Source: Desulforhabdus sp. TSK (GTDB lineage: Bacteria; Desulfobacterota; Syntrophobacteria; Syntrophobacterales; Syntrophobacteraceae). Taken from it: DNA of 64,000 nucleotides. The DNA lies in contig NZ_BQXM01000013.1 of NCBI RefSeq assembly GCF_022836495.1, positions 56,862 to 120,861 of the forward strand. Reading direction: 5' to 3'. Below are positions 25,728 to 34,525 of the stretch, in pieces; the first letter of the stretch is position 1; each line of letters starts with the position of its first letter. The notes under the pieces are model-generated. The model ran no database searches, was not told the DNA's origin, and was given only the letters and a program-made list of their open reading frames with translations. The position numbers and the translations under genes were made by a program.

Positions 25728-25940
25728 GTGGTGCGCACGGGACCATCCGGGCAGTACAAGGATTTCAACGCATCGGAGCTCTACTGCCCCCGCTGCAAGC
25801 GGGCCATGCCCGTACGGAGTCGACTCTTGCTGGTTCTGCCCGATGGAGAGCTGCACGAATACCTCTGTATGCGGTGCGCCTCTTCACTGGGGACCAAGAC
25901 CGTTCGCGAGAACCGCCCGCGAACGATCTACATGCCTTGA
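25728..25940 (+). CDS. Small zinc-ribbon protein
   Basis: A 70-residue protein with two CxxC pairs (LYCPRCKRAMP and EYLCMRCASSLG) spaced about 26 residues apart, predicting a single zinc ribbon. GTG at 25728 has a strong CAGGAGG ribosome site, so the gene is real despite its size. It follows dnaJ by 49 bp on the same strand. Function unknown; nucleic-acid or protein binding is possible. Confidence 0.7.
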   Translation: MVRTGPSGQYKDFNASELYCPRCKRAMPVRSRLLLVLPDGELHEYLCMRCASSLGTKTVRENRPRTIYMP

Positions 25941-26003
25941 TATAACCTGAAGAATTTCATCTGTATTAAAATCCAACTTTTATAAATTCCGAGGACGAGC
26001 GGT

Positions 26004-26954
26004 ATGATTGAAGCGGAAGGACTGAGCAAGTTCTATGGCTCTCTACCGGCCATACGGGATGTGAGCTTTCAAGTGAAGGTCGGCGAAGTGGTGGGATTTC
26101 TGGGGCCCAATGGGGCGGGGAAATCGACCACCATGCGTATTCTGACCTGTTGCATGCCTCCCACTGCCGGGGTGGCGCGGATAGACGGCCTGGATTGCCT
26201 GGAGCAGTCCCTCGCTGTGCGCCAGAAAGTGGGATATCTTCCCGAGAATGTTCCCCTCTACCTGGACCTGCCGGTGAAGCGGTTTCTGCGTTTTGCGGCG
26301 AGTGCCAAGGGCGTTGAGGCCAGGAAGATCGAGGGAGAAATAAGGCGTGTCATGGGAATTTGCCGTTTGGAAAAGAACGCCCATCGTATCATCGGGCATC
26401 TCTCCAAGGGGTACCGTCAGAGGGTCGGGCTGGCCCAGGCCCTGTTGAACAACCCCTCGGTCCTGATCCTCGATGAGCCGAGCATCGGGCTCGACCCGAC
26501 ACAGATCATCGAAATTCGCCGCCTCATCGGGGCGTTGAGGGACGAGCACACCATTCTTTTGAGCAGCCATATCCTTCCGGAGGTGGCGCAGATCTGCCAG
26601 CGCGTGCTCATCATCAACAAGGGGCAGATCGTGGCGACGGACACCCCTTCCAACCTCACCAGCCAATTGCAGAAGTCCGCCCATGTTTCCCTGACGGTGA
26701 AGGGAGACCCGTCTGCCGTCATTCCTCACCTGGAGGGCCTGGACGGTGTCGAGAAGGTGACCGGCGATGCGGCCCGGCCCGGCCGCCTCCTGGTGGAATC
26801 GGACCGCTCCCGGGACTTGCGCCCGGAGATTGCCCGTGTCGTGGTGGATCAGGGGGCGGATCTCCTGGAGCTCAAACTGATGGATATGAGTCTCGAAGAC
26901 ATTTTCATGCAATTGGTGACGGAAGAAACGTCCCAGGAGGGTGCCCCATCATGA
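26004..26954 (+). CDS. ABC transporter ATP-binding protein (GldA-like)
   Basis: A 316-residue ATPase of the CcmA/GldA class. Walker A is GPNGAGKST (residues about 36-44), signature LSKGYRQRVGLAQALL, Walker B VLILDEPSIGLDP, H-loop LLSSH, followed by a ~90-residue C-terminal extension common in ABC-2 exporters. It is the first gene of a four-gene run with an ABC-2 permease, a GldG-like protein and a DUF4340 protein, coupled to the permease by a 4-bp ATGA overlap. Substrate unknown. Confidence 0.92.
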   Translation: MIEAEGLSKFYGSLPAIRDVSFQVKVGEVVGFLGPNGAGKSTTMRILTCCMPPTAGVARIDGLDCLEQSLAVRQKVGYLPENVPLYLDLPVKRFLRFAASAKGVEARKIEGEIRRVMGICRLEKNAHRIIGHLSKGYRQRVGLAQALLNNPSVLILDEPSIGLDPTQIIEIRRLIGALRDEHTILLSSHILPEVAQICQRVLIINKGQIVATDTPSNLTSQLQKSAHVSLTVKGDPSAVIPHLEGLDGVEKVTGDAARPGRLLVESDRSRDLRPEIARVVVDQGADLLELKLMDMSLEDIFMQLVTEETSQEGAPS

Positions 26955-27721
26955 ATGGATTTGGCGCTGTCTATCGCAAAGAGCTTTACAGCCTTTTCGC
27001 CTCTCCCATCTTTTATGTCGTCGCCTTTACGTTTCTGCTCATTTCAGGTTACTTTTTCTACAGCAATATCGGGTATTACAACCTGGTGAGCTTCCAGGCG
27101 AGCCAGGACCCTCTCATGGCCAGGCAGCTGAACCTTTCGGAGATGGTCCTGAGGCCGTTTTTTCTCAATGTGAGCGTTGTGCTGCTGCTCATTTCCCCCC
27201 TGCTGACCATGCGCCTCTATGCCGAAGAGCGCAAGATCGGCACGCTGGATCTGCTCTTCACTTATCCCATCACCGACCGCGCCATGGTCCTTGCCAAGTT
27301 CGCCGCCGTGATGACGGCGTTCGTGGCCATTCTGGCGGGTACCCTCCCGGGAATCGTGCTGCTGGGGAACTTTTCCTCTCTCAACTGGAAAGCCGTTTTC
27401 AGCTGCTACCTGGGAATGCTCCTCCTGGGGGGAGCGTTCCTCTCGCTGGGAACCTTCACCTCTTCCCTCACCCAGAATCAAATCATTGCGGCGGTGCTTT
27501 CCTTCGGGGCGCTGCTCATGTTCTGGATCATCGGCTGGATCAAGTCGTTCATCGATCCGGGACTGGCCGGTTTCGTGGACTACCTGTCCGTAACCAATCA
27601 TTTTGACAGCTTTACCAAGGGGGTTCTGGATTCACGGGACCTTGTCTATTACCTGCTGTTTGTGCTCCTGTTTTTGTTTCTCACTCTGAGACAGATGGAG
27701 TCCTATCGCTGGAGAGGCTAG
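26951..27721 (+). CDS. ABC-2 type permease (GldF-like)
   Basis: A 256-residue inner-membrane permease with six hydrophobic helices (IFYVVAFTFLLISGYFF, VSVVLLLISPLLTMRLYAEE, FAAVMTAFVAILAGTLPGIVL, LGMLLLGGAFLSLGTF and others). RLYAEERKIGTLDLLFTYP in the first cytoplasmic loop is a hallmark of GldF/ABC-2 permeases. It overlaps the ATPase gene by ATGA. It forms the membrane half of the exporter with the two downstream auxiliary genes. Confidence 0.9.
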   Translation: MNGFGAVYRKELYSLFASPIFYVVAFTFLLISGYFFYSNIGYYNLVSFQASQDPLMARQLNLSEMVLRPFFLNVSVVLLLISPLLTMRLYAEERKIGTLDLLFTYPITDRAMVLAKFAAVMTAFVAILAGTLPGIVLLGNFSSLNWKAVFSCYLGMLLLGGAFLSLGTFTSSLTQNQIIAAVLSFGALLMFWIIGWIKSFIDPGLAGFVDYLSVTNHFDSFTKGVLDSRDLVYYLLFVLLFLFLTLRQMESYRWRG

Positions 27722-27743
27722 GATGACGGAGGTGACCTCAGCC

Positions 27744-29198
27744 ATGCCGGATAAAAACAAACGAAGTCGAATGTGGAGCTATGGCTCCAGTTCGGTGGTT
27801 TCGACACTGTTTTTTGTGGGAATTCTGATTATCATCGCCATGATCGCTCAGCAGCATCCGTGGCGACAGGACTTCACGGAATCGGGAACGTACACTCTGA
27901 CCGAGCAGACGCGGAATCTCCTGAAATCTCTGGAGCAGCCCGTGGAGATCAAAGGGTTTTTCCCCACGTCCTCCGCCGAAGAGCTGAAAGCGAAAGATCT
28001 CCTGGATACCTACCGCTACTACAGCCCCAAGCTCAGCTACACCTTCATCGATCCTGATCGACAGCCCGATGTGGCCCGCCGCTATGAAATCCGCAACTAC
28101 GGCACGCTGGTCCTGGAGGGCTATGGAAAGAAGCAGCCCGTTTCCTTCGTCGATGAGCAGAACATCACCAACGGGCTCCTCAAACTGATCAGCAGGGAAC
28201 AGAAGAAGGTCTATTTTCTCACGGGCCACGGAGAGCGCTCCTCGGCTTCGACGGAAAAGACAGGATACTCCAGCGTGCGTTCGGCGTTGGAGAAAGAAAA
28301 CTACCTGCTGGAGGAATTGAACCTCATGCAGAAAGGTGAGGTCCCCGCCGATGCGGCCATGGTCATCGTGGGGGGGCCTGAAAAGTCCCTCTTTCCGGAG
28401 GAAATGGAGCGGCTGGGCAAGTACCTGGACGGTGGGGGAAGGCTCATCGTCCTGCTGGATCCCTTCCAGGATGGGGGACTGAAGGATTTTTTGAAGGCCC
28501 GGGGCATCGAACTGAGGGACGACATCATCATCGATGAATCCGTCGGGATCTTCGGGGGCAACTACCTCATGCCGCTGGCGGCCGAGTACGGCGCGCACAA
28601 GATCACGGAGAATTTCCAGCTCGTCACATTCTATCCCGAAGCGCGATCGGTCGAGATCATGAACCCTCTGCCGCCGGGTATCCAGGCCCAGGCGCTCGCT
28701 TCCACCAGTGAAAAGTCGTGGGCGGAAACCAACTTGAAGTTGCTGGAGAAAGAGCAAAAGGCCGGGCTTGACCTCAAGGAGGACCTGGCCGGGCCGGTTC
28801 CCCTGGTGGTGCTTGTGGAGGTCAACAACTCCAAGCCCGCCAACGATCCTGCGGCAAAATCTTCTGAGGGGAGAGGTGCTTCCAAGGGCTCAGGAAACGA
28901 AAAGAAAGACCCTGCCGCGGACCGTCGGCAGGGAATTCTCCTGGTGGGCGGCGATTCTGATTTTGTCTCCAATGCCTATTTCGGCCTTTCGGGCAATGCC
29001 GATTTTTTCCTGAACATGGTCAACTTCCTGGCCGGGGATGAGACCCTCATCACCATTGAACGCCGGGAGAAGGAAGGCCGCCCCCTGTTGTTGACCCGGA
29101 GCCAGTCCCTCTCTCTCATGTGGGTTCTGGGGATGGTCCCGGTGGTGGTGATCCTGTGCGGTCTCCTGGTCTATCGCGTGCGGAGGTCCCAGCGATGA
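27744..29198 (+). CDS. GldG-like ABC auxiliary membrane protein
   Basis: A ~484-residue protein with an N-terminal membrane anchor (STLFFVGILIIIAMIAQQH), a large extracytoplasmic region with GldG/IFT52-like features (LTGHGERSSAS, YLDGGGRLIVLLDPFQDGGL) and a C-terminal TM helix (LMWVLGMVPVVVILCGLLVY). Such proteins partner GldF-type permeases. ATG at 27744 is preferred because a GGAGGTGA ribosome site precedes it by 8 nt; an in-frame ATG at 27723 is the alternative. A charged, low-complexity insert (SSEGRGASKGSGNEKKD) is lineage-variable. Confidence 0.88.
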   Translation: MPDKNKRSRMWSYGSSSVVSTLFFVGILIIIAMIAQQHPWRQDFTESGTYTLTEQTRNLLKSLEQPVEIKGFFPTSSAEELKAKDLLDTYRYYSPKLSYTFIDPDRQPDVARRYEIRNYGTLVLEGYGKKQPVSFVDEQNITNGLLKLISREQKKVYFLTGHGERSSASTEKTGYSSVRSALEKENYLLEELNLMQKGEVPADAAMVIVGGPEKSLFPEEMERLGKYLDGGGRLIVLLDPFQDGGLKDFLKARGIELRDDIIIDESVGIFGGNYLMPLAAEYGAHKITENFQLVTFYPEARSVEIMNPLPPGIQAQALASTSEKSWAETNLKLLEKEQKAGLDLKEDLAGPVPLVVLVEVNNSKPANDPAAKSSEGRGASKGSGNEKKDPAADRRQGILLVGGDSDFVSNAYFGLSGNADFFLNMVNFLAGDETLITIERREKEGRPLLLTRSQSLSLMWVLGMVPVVVILCGLLVYRVRRSQR

Positions 29199-30571
29199 AG
29201 TGGCGTCATTCCATCGTCTACCTGGTCGTGCTGCTGCTGGCGGGTGGGTACTTCTACTATTTCGAAGTTCTGAAGAAGCGGGAAAAAGAGGCCGCAGTCC
29301 AACAGGCCGAAAAGGTCTTTCAGCTGAAAAGCGACGCCATCCAGGCCATGGAGATTCACGCCAGGAACCGGCCGCCCGTGACGCTGAGCAAAGAAGCCCA
29401 CTGGAAGATCGCCGAGCCGATCCCGGCGGACGTGGACGATCTCGTGCTGGAAGGAGTGCTTGAAACCCTGGTCGGTTTGACGAAGGAAAGAACGATTGCG
29501 GAGACGGCCGAGGATCTCGCGCCCTACGGGCTGCTGGAGCCTTCCGTGAGAGTGCGCTTCAAAACGGGTGACGGCTGGACCGACCTTTTGCTGGGGGACC
29601 GGAACCCTCTCCAGGATGCTTATTACGCCAGGGTCGAAGGGCGCCCCCAGATCTTTCTTGTGAATGAGGGAAGCGGCGACAGCCTGAACAAGGGGTTGGA
29701 CGATCTGAGGAAAAAGAGCCTGTTTGCCTTCAAGCCCGAGGAAGTTCGAAAGCTCGAGGTCTCCTGGAGGACCGGGGAAACAGTGACGGTGGAGCGGCCG
29801 GCGGGGAGCCAGGACTGGAAAATCAAAGGGCACGAGGACGTCAGGGTCAAGGCGGGCAAGGTCCGAAATGTTCTGGAACAAATCCAGTGGCTGCGGGCGG
29901 ATACATTTCTGGAAAACGAAACCGTCGGGCTCGCCTCCCACGGCCTTCAGCCTCCCCGGGTGACGGTCCGCCTCCAGCTGGAAAATGACCAGGTTGTAGA
30001 GCTCCTCTTGAGCGACCTTCAAGGTAAAAATTCCGATCGTGTTGCGGCGGCCGGTTCACAGATGCGTGGGATTGTAGAGCTGCCGTCTTCCATTCTCCAG
30101 GATCTTCCCGCAAATTTTGCCGCACTGGAAGATCGTTCCTTGCTGGGGATGCGGCGGGATGAAGTGCGGCAGGTGGAGTGGAGCATCGGAGAGCGTCGCG
30201 GACATGTGGCTGCCGCTGAAAAGGATCAATGGAAATTCAAAAGTGACGGCGCGGAAGGCGAAAATCTGAAGGAGTCCTGGCGGGTTCAGGCCGTACTGTG
30301 GGAGCTCAACGATTCGGAATACCTGGAAAAGGTTTCTCCCATGCCTTCCCTGCCCGAGAGCCCTTACGGCAGGGCGGCCTTTTGGGACAAGGACAGGAGG
30401 CGGACGACGCTGACCTGGGAAAAGCCCGATGAAGCGAATACTGTACCGGTTCGCGTCTGGCTGGAAAAAGATGGAGCGATGATGGCCGTCCGTGTGAAGG
30501 CTGGGCGTATGGCGACCCTGCAGCGCGAGCTGGAGGCCATTCCGGTGGCGTCGGCGCAGAGCGTGCCATGA
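29195..30571 (+). CDS. DUF4340-domain membrane-anchored protein
   Basis: A 458-residue protein anchored by one N-terminal helix (IVYLVVLLLAGGYFYYFEVL), with several beta-rich DUF4340 repeats outside (HWKIAEPIPADVDDLVLEG; TDLLLGDRNPLQDAYYAR; SWRTGETVTVERPAG). DUF4340 proteins typically end GldF/GldG-type ABC operons. The start ATG overlaps the previous stop (ATGA), showing coupling. The sequence contains no catalytic motif I recognise. Substrate and role remain unknown; envelope assembly or export is the best inference. Confidence 0.88.
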   Translation: MKWRHSIVYLVVLLLAGGYFYYFEVLKKREKEAAVQQAEKVFQLKSDAIQAMEIHARNRPPVTLSKEAHWKIAEPIPADVDDLVLEGVLETLVGLTKERTIAETAEDLAPYGLLEPSVRVRFKTGDGWTDLLLGDRNPLQDAYYARVEGRPQIFLVNEGSGDSLNKGLDDLRKKSLFAFKPEEVRKLEVSWRTGETVTVERPAGSQDWKIKGHEDVRVKAGKVRNVLEQIQWLRADTFLENETVGLASHGLQPPRVTVRLQLENDQVVELLLSDLQGKNSDRVAAAGSQMRGIVELPSSILQDLPANFAALEDRSLLGMRRDEVRQVEWSIGERRGHVAAAEKDQWKFKSDGAEGENLKESWRVQAVLWELNDSEYLEKVSPMPSLPESPYGRAAFWDKDRRRTTLTWEKPDEANTVPVRVWLEKDGAMMAVRVKAGRMATLQRELEAIPVASAQSVP

Positions 30572-30648
30572 CGGCGAGGCCGCTTCAACACAAAAGCGGA
30601 TTGAAAATTCTGCTCTCATATGTCATAGTTCGACTCAATAAATTGAAC

Positions 30649-30730
30649 AACCGTTAGGGGTGCTCGGAATTCCGGGCTGAGAAAAACCCTTTCTACCTGA
30701 TCTGGATAATACCAGCGTAGGGAAATGGTT
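30649..30730 (+). promoter_or_regulatory. TPP riboswitch (THI element)
   Basis: Conserved blocks are present: GGGGTGCTC (30657 on), GGGCTGAGA, ACCCTTT, CTACCTGATCTGGATAATAC and CAGCGTAGGGAA. The closing helix P1 is formed by AACCGTT (30649-30655) with AATGGTT (30724-30730). It lies upstream of thiG with a terminator between, so TPP binding should stop transcription of the thiamine operon. Confidence 0.96.
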
Positions 30731-30762
30731 GTGGGTAGAGATCTATCTTGAGCTCGCTCATT

Positions 30763-30796
30763 AAGCCGTTTCCCCATCTGGGGAAACGGCTTTTTT
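30763..30796 (+). terminator. Riboswitch expression-platform terminator
   Basis: AAGCCGTTTCCCC (30763-30775) pairs with GGGGAAACGGCTT (30780-30792), 13 bp with a 4-nt loop, followed by a T-tract to 30796. It is 32 nt after the TPP aptamer. Confidence 0.92.
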
Positions 30797-30911
30797 CATG
30801 CCTCGGTGCGCCTGCCGTTGTGCGGATCCGAAAAATTTTTTTCAATATACGGCTTCGCCCGCCGGCCATGGGCGGAATGAAGCCATTCAAACGGAAGGGA
30901 AAGGTGGGGCC

Positions 30912-31685
30912 ATGATGGACAAGCCTTTGACCATTGCGGGACGTGGGTTTGGCTCACGACTGCTGATGGGAACAGGAAAATTTTCTTCGCCGGAAGTGAT
31001 GAAAAGGGCCATGGAGGCTTCGGGGACCCAAGTGGTGACCGTTGCCCTGCGACGGGTGGAGCTGGAAAATCCCCGGGACAGCATTTTGAGTGCCGTAGAC
31101 CCCGCGCGGTACCTGCTCCTTCCCAACACGTCGGGAGCCCGGGACGCTCAGGAGGCTGTGCGGTTGGCGCGGCTGGCTCGCGCGGCGGGCTGCGAGCCCT
31201 GGATCAAGCTGGAGGTGACTCCCGATCCCCATTACCTGCTCCCCGATCCGGTGGAAACGCTCAAGGCAGCTGAAATCCTGGTGAAGGAAGGGTTCGTCGT
31301 CATGCCGTATATCCACGCGGATCCCGTCCTGGCCAAACGCCTGGAAGACGTCGGTACGGCCACCGTCATGCCCCTGGGCTCACCCATCGGTTCCAATCGC
31401 GGGATTCGCACCCGGGATTCCATCGAGATCATCATTGAAAAGGCCAACGTTCCCGTGGTGGTGGATGCGGGGCTGGGAGCCCCCTCCCATGCAGCGGAGG
31501 CCATGGAGATGGGGGCGGATGCGGTGCTCGTCAATACGGCCATTGCCGTGGCAGGCGATCCCGAGGGCATGGCGCGCGCCTTCAAAAAGGGTGTGGAAGC
31601 GGGCCGGGAAGCCTACCTTGCCGGGTTGGGGGGCGTTCGTAAGCGCGCCGAGGCTTCCAGTCCATTGACCGGGTTTTTGAGGTGA
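30912..31685 (+). CDS. thiG: Thiazole synthase
   Basis: Makes the thiazole phosphate of thiamine from 1-deoxyxylulose 5-phosphate, dehydroglycine and ThiS thiocarboxylate; a TIM-barrel enzyme. The 257-residue chain has [65 protein letters not shown] and [20 protein letters not shown], the standard family sequence. ATG at 30912 has AAGGTGG upstream; a second ATG follows at 30915. It is the first structural gene after the TPP riboswitch. Confidence 0.96.
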   Translation: MMDKPLTIAGRGFGSRLLMGTGKFSSPEVMKRAMEASGTQVVTVALRRVELENPRDSILSAVDPARYLLLPNTSGARDAQEAVRLARLARAAGCEPWIKLEVTPDPHYLLPDPVETLKAAEILVKEGFVVMPYIHADPVLAKRLEDVGTATVMPLGSPIGSNRGIRTRDSIEIIIEKANVPVVVDAGLGAPSHAAEAMEMGADAVLVNTAIAVAGDPEGMARAFKKGVEAGREAYLAGLGGVRKRAEASSPLTGFLR

Positions 31686-31692
31686 GACAGCC

Positions 31693-32847
31693 ATGAGCTT
31701 TTACGATGTCATTGAGGGTTACTCCTGGGAAGAGGTTCGTGCTGAGATCTACAGCCGCACCGAAGCAGAGGTGGAACGGTCCCTCGCTGCTGACATTTTG
31801 AGGGAAGAGGACCTCATGAACCTGCTCTCGCCGGCCGCGGAGCCGTTTCTGGAGGAGATCGCCCAGCGCTCCCACCGGCTGACGGAGCAGAGGTTCGGCA
31901 AAACCATCAACATGTTTGCTCCCTTGTATGTATCCAATGTCTGCACGAATCGGTGCGCCTACTGCGGGTTCAATGCGGGGAATGCCGTCGAGCGCCTGAC
32001 CCTGACGCTGGATCAGGTGGAGGAGGAGGCCCGTGCGATTCACGGCCTTGGATTCCGCAACGTCCTCCTGGTTTCGGGAGAGGCGCCGCAGCTTGTGCCC
32101 GTCGAATATTTTGCGGAGGTCGCCCACCGCCTGCGGCCCCTCTTTTCGTCCATTTCCGTGGAGATTTATCCCATGGCTGTCGAGGATTACCGGACCCTCA
32201 TCGACAACGGCGTGGATGGACTGGTGGTTTTTCAGGAAACCTACCGCCGTGATCTGTACGGCAGGGTGCATTGCGGGGGGCGCAAACGGGACTACCGCTG
32301 GCGACTGGAAACGCCCGAGCGTGGGGGGGAGGCCGGTTTTCGGCGCATCGGCCTGGGAACCCTCCTGGGCCTGGCCGACTGGCGCACCGAGACCCTTTTC
32401 CTGGCGCTGCATGCCTGCCACCTGCTGCGGCGTTTCTGGAAATCCCATGTCAGCATTTCCTTTCCCCGGCTGAGGCCTGCCGCAGGCGGCTTTCAGCCCG
32501 ATTTTCCCGTCTCGGACAGGAACATGGTCCAGATGCTGACGGCCCTGCGCCTCTTCCTGCCCGATGCGGGTCTCGTCCTTTCCACCCGCGAGTCGCCTTT
32601 TTTTCGGGACCACCTGATCTCTCTCGGGGTCACGAGCATGAGCGCCGGGTCGCGGACCGACCCGGGCGGGTATACCCATGCCGATGCGGCGGAGGCTCAG
32701 TTCCAGATCTCCGATGAGCGTTCGCCGTCTGAGGTTGCCGAGGTAATTCGCAGCAAGGGTTACGATCCTGTGTGGAAAGATTGGGATGCGGCTTTCCTGG
32801 TCGGAGACGAGGAAGGCGCTGCCTGCGCGGGGGCATGCTCCCGGTGA
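31693..32847 (+). CDS. thiH: 2-iminoacetate (dehydroglycine) synthase, radical SAM
   Basis: Cleaves tyrosine to dehydroglycine and p-cresol for thiazole formation in anaerobes. The 384-residue sequence has the radical SAM motif CTNRCAYCGF (CX3CX2C) after a helical N-terminus, then VLLVSGEAPQLVP, VVFQETYRRDLYG and SAGSRTDPGGYT, matching ThiH. ATG at 31693 follows thiG by 7 bp. The anaerobic ThiH route, rather than glycine oxidase ThiO, fits the strict-anaerobe context. Confidence 0.95.
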   Translation: MSFYDVIEGYSWEEVRAEIYSRTEAEVERSLAADILREEDLMNLLSPAAEPFLEEIAQRSHRLTEQRFGKTINMFAPLYVSNVCTNRCAYCGFNAGNAVERLTLTLDQVEEEARAIHGLGFRNVLLVSGEAPQLVPVEYFAEVAHRLRPLFSSISVEIYPMAVEDYRTLIDNGVDGLVVFQETYRRDLYGRVHCGGRKRDYRWRLETPERGGEAGFRRIGLGTLLGLADWRTETLFLALHACHLLRRFWKSHVSISFPRLRPAAGGFQPDFPVSDRNMVQMLTALRLFLPDAGLVLSTRESPFFRDHLISLGVTSMSAGSRTDPGGYTHADAAEAQFQISDERSPSEVAEVIRSKGYDPVWKDWDAAFLVGDEEGAACAGACSR

Positions 32848-32876
32848 CGGGACCTGGAGGCGGGAGGGAGGTGGCG

Positions 32877-33080
32877 ATGGTGCAAATTCGTGTGAACGGT
32901 CAAATGAAAACCTGTCAGGAACCGCTCACCGTGGGCAGGCTCCTGCGGGAGCTGGGAATGCATCCGCGCGCGGTAGCCGTGGAAAGGAATCTCCAGATTG
33001 TGCCCCGTGAGGCCTTTGACGAGGAGCCCGTGGAAAACGGGGATTCCCTTGAAATCATTCGGATGGTGGGAGGAGGGTGA
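32877..33080 (+). CDS. thiS: Sulfur-carrier protein ThiS
   Basis: A 67-residue ubiquitin-fold carrier ending in Gly-Gly (IIRMVGGG), the tail that is adenylated and thiocarboxylated to donate sulfur to ThiG. The sequence starts MVQIRVNGQMKTC and has GRLLRELGMHPRAVAVERN typical of ThiS. ATG at 32877 is preceded by GGGAGGGAGG; upstream starts in the frame are not supported. It ends directly at the thiE start. No thiF adenylyltransferase is present in the operon, so it must be supplied elsewhere. Confidence 0.93.
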   Translation: MVQIRVNGQMKTCQEPLTVGRLLRELGMHPRAVAVERNLQIVPREAFDEEPVENGDSLEIIRMVGGG

Positions 33081-33737
33081 ATGGACAGGCAGGAACGGAA
33101 GGCCCTGTTTGAGCAGGTGGACATTTATCCCGTCACGTGCCAGCGTCTTTCGGCAGGGAGAACGGACCTGGAAGTCGTGGACGGGATCATACGCGGAGGT
33201 GCCCGCATCGTCCAACTGCGCGAGAAGGAAATTTCCGCGCGGGAGATCTACCGCCTGGCCCTGGAGCTCCGAAAAAAGACGGCGGAAGCCGGGGTCCTCC
33301 TCATCATCAACAACCACGTGGATATCGCCCTGGCGGTGGATGCCGACGGGGTCCACCTGGGCCAGGACGACTTGCCCGTGGAAGCCGCGCGAAAACTTGC
33401 TCCCGAGCTCCTCATCGGAGCTTCGACGCACTCAGTGGCCGAGGCGCTCCAGGCCTGGGATGAGGGGGCGGATTACATCAACATTGGGCCCATTTTTCCC
33501 ACCAGGACCAAGGAAGGGATCCATTCGTTTCTGGGTCCCGAGGCCATCCCCGAGATCAGCAGCCGGGTTCTCCTTCCCTTCACGGTGATGGGGGGAATCA
33601 AGGCGGGCAACATGGACCAGGTCCTGCAAAAGGGTGCCCGCCGCATCGCCATGGTGACGGAGATCACCGCAGCTCCCGACATCGCGGAAACGGTGGGCTC
33701 CCTTAGGAAAAAAATCCGAGGCTGGTCTGCCGTCTAA
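33081..33737 (+). CDS. thiE: Thiamine-phosphate synthase
   Basis: Couples HMP-PP with thiazole phosphate to make thiamine phosphate. The 218-residue TIM-barrel has ARIVQLREKEISAREIYRLA, ADGVHLGQDDLPVEAARKL, IGASTHSVAEALQA, YINIGPIFPTRTK and VMGGIKAGNM, the active-site segments of ThiE. It starts at the nucleotide after the thiS stop. It ends convergently with ecfT; the two stop codons overlap at 33734-33737. Confidence 0.94.
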   Translation: MDRQERKALFEQVDIYPVTCQRLSAGRTDLEVVDGIIRGGARIVQLREKEISAREIYRLALELRKKTAEAGVLLIINNHVDIALAVDADGVHLGQDDLPVEAARKLAPELLIGASTHSVAEALQAWDEGADYINIGPIFPTRTKEGIHSFLGPEAIPEISSRVLLPFTVMGGIKAGNMDQVLQKGARRIAMVTEITAAPDIAETVGSLRKKIRGWSAV

Positions 33738-34525
33738 AGCCATGCGCGAACGACCGTGAGAATGTCCTCCAGTCCCAGCCCGCAGAGCAACACAGCCAAA
33801 ACGACGAGAATCAGCGCGATCCAATCCTCCGAGGGGACCCCGGGGAGGCGGAGGGGAAGGTCTTCGCGGTAGCCGCGCGCGGCCAGGGCGAGGGCGAGCT
33901 CATGGGCGCGGATGAGAGAGCGTCGGAAGAGGGGCAGCACGAAATATTTTGCCCGCGTGAAGGGATTCCTGCGCCGATGGGCCAGGCGAGACCGTCCGGC
34001 CATGCCCACCTCGTCCGCCTGGTCCAGGATGAGGGGAAGAAACTTCAGGGTGAGTGTCATCATGAGGGCGATGCGGCGGGCGGGCAAAAAGGGGAAGGGC
34101 TTGAGGAGCCATACAATGCCGTCCTGGAGCTGGCGGGGGCGCGTCACGAAGGTGAAAATCGTGGCGTAGCAGAGGATGAGGAGCAGCCTCCAGCAGGTGA
34201 GAGTGGCAAAAGACAATCCGGCGTGCGTCACGGGCAGCCAGGGCAGGAGACGGGGGGTGTTCTCTTCAAAGGACAGGGCCTGCAGGAGAAAAATGATACC
34301 GAGAAAGAAAACCCAGCCCCTGAGGTCCCTCAGGAGTGCCCGCCCCGGGAGCCTTCCTATCCCCAGCAGGACGAGAAAAAGGGCGGAAAAGAGCGCCAGG
34401 GCCGGCCCGGTCATATGGAGGAACCCGACCGTCAGGGCGAGCAGCGCCGGGAACTTGCAGCGGGCGTCCCATCGGTGCAGGGGGGAATTCCCGGGAAAGT
34501 AGTGGAATGCTAGTCGGGCAGCCAC
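33734..34525 (-). CDS. ECF transporter T component (biotin, BioN-like)
   Basis: A 263-residue EcfT with five to six hydrophobic helices and the two cytoplasmic Ala-Arg-Gly-type coupling motifs: AHELALALAARGYRED and, earlier, AGRSRLAHRR. It joins ATPase EcfA to substrate-binding BioY. GTG at 34525 lies 16 nt inside the ecfA gene, so translation is coupled; no separate ribosome site is seen. It is the last gene of the bioY operon and overlaps the thiE stop convergently. Confidence 0.88.
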   Translation of the reverse strand: MAARLAFHYFPGNSPLHRWDARCKFPALLALTVGFLHMTGPALALFSALFLVLLGIGRLPGRALLRDLRGWVFFLGIIFLLQALSFEENTPRLLPWLPVTHAGLSFATLTCWRLLLILCYATIFTFVTRPRQLQDGIVWLLKPFPFLPARRIALMMTLTLKFLPLILDQADEVGMAGRSRLAHRRRNPFTRAKYFVLPLFRRSLIRAHELALALAARGYREDLPLRLPGVPSEDWIALILVVLAVLLCGLGLEDILTVVRAWL

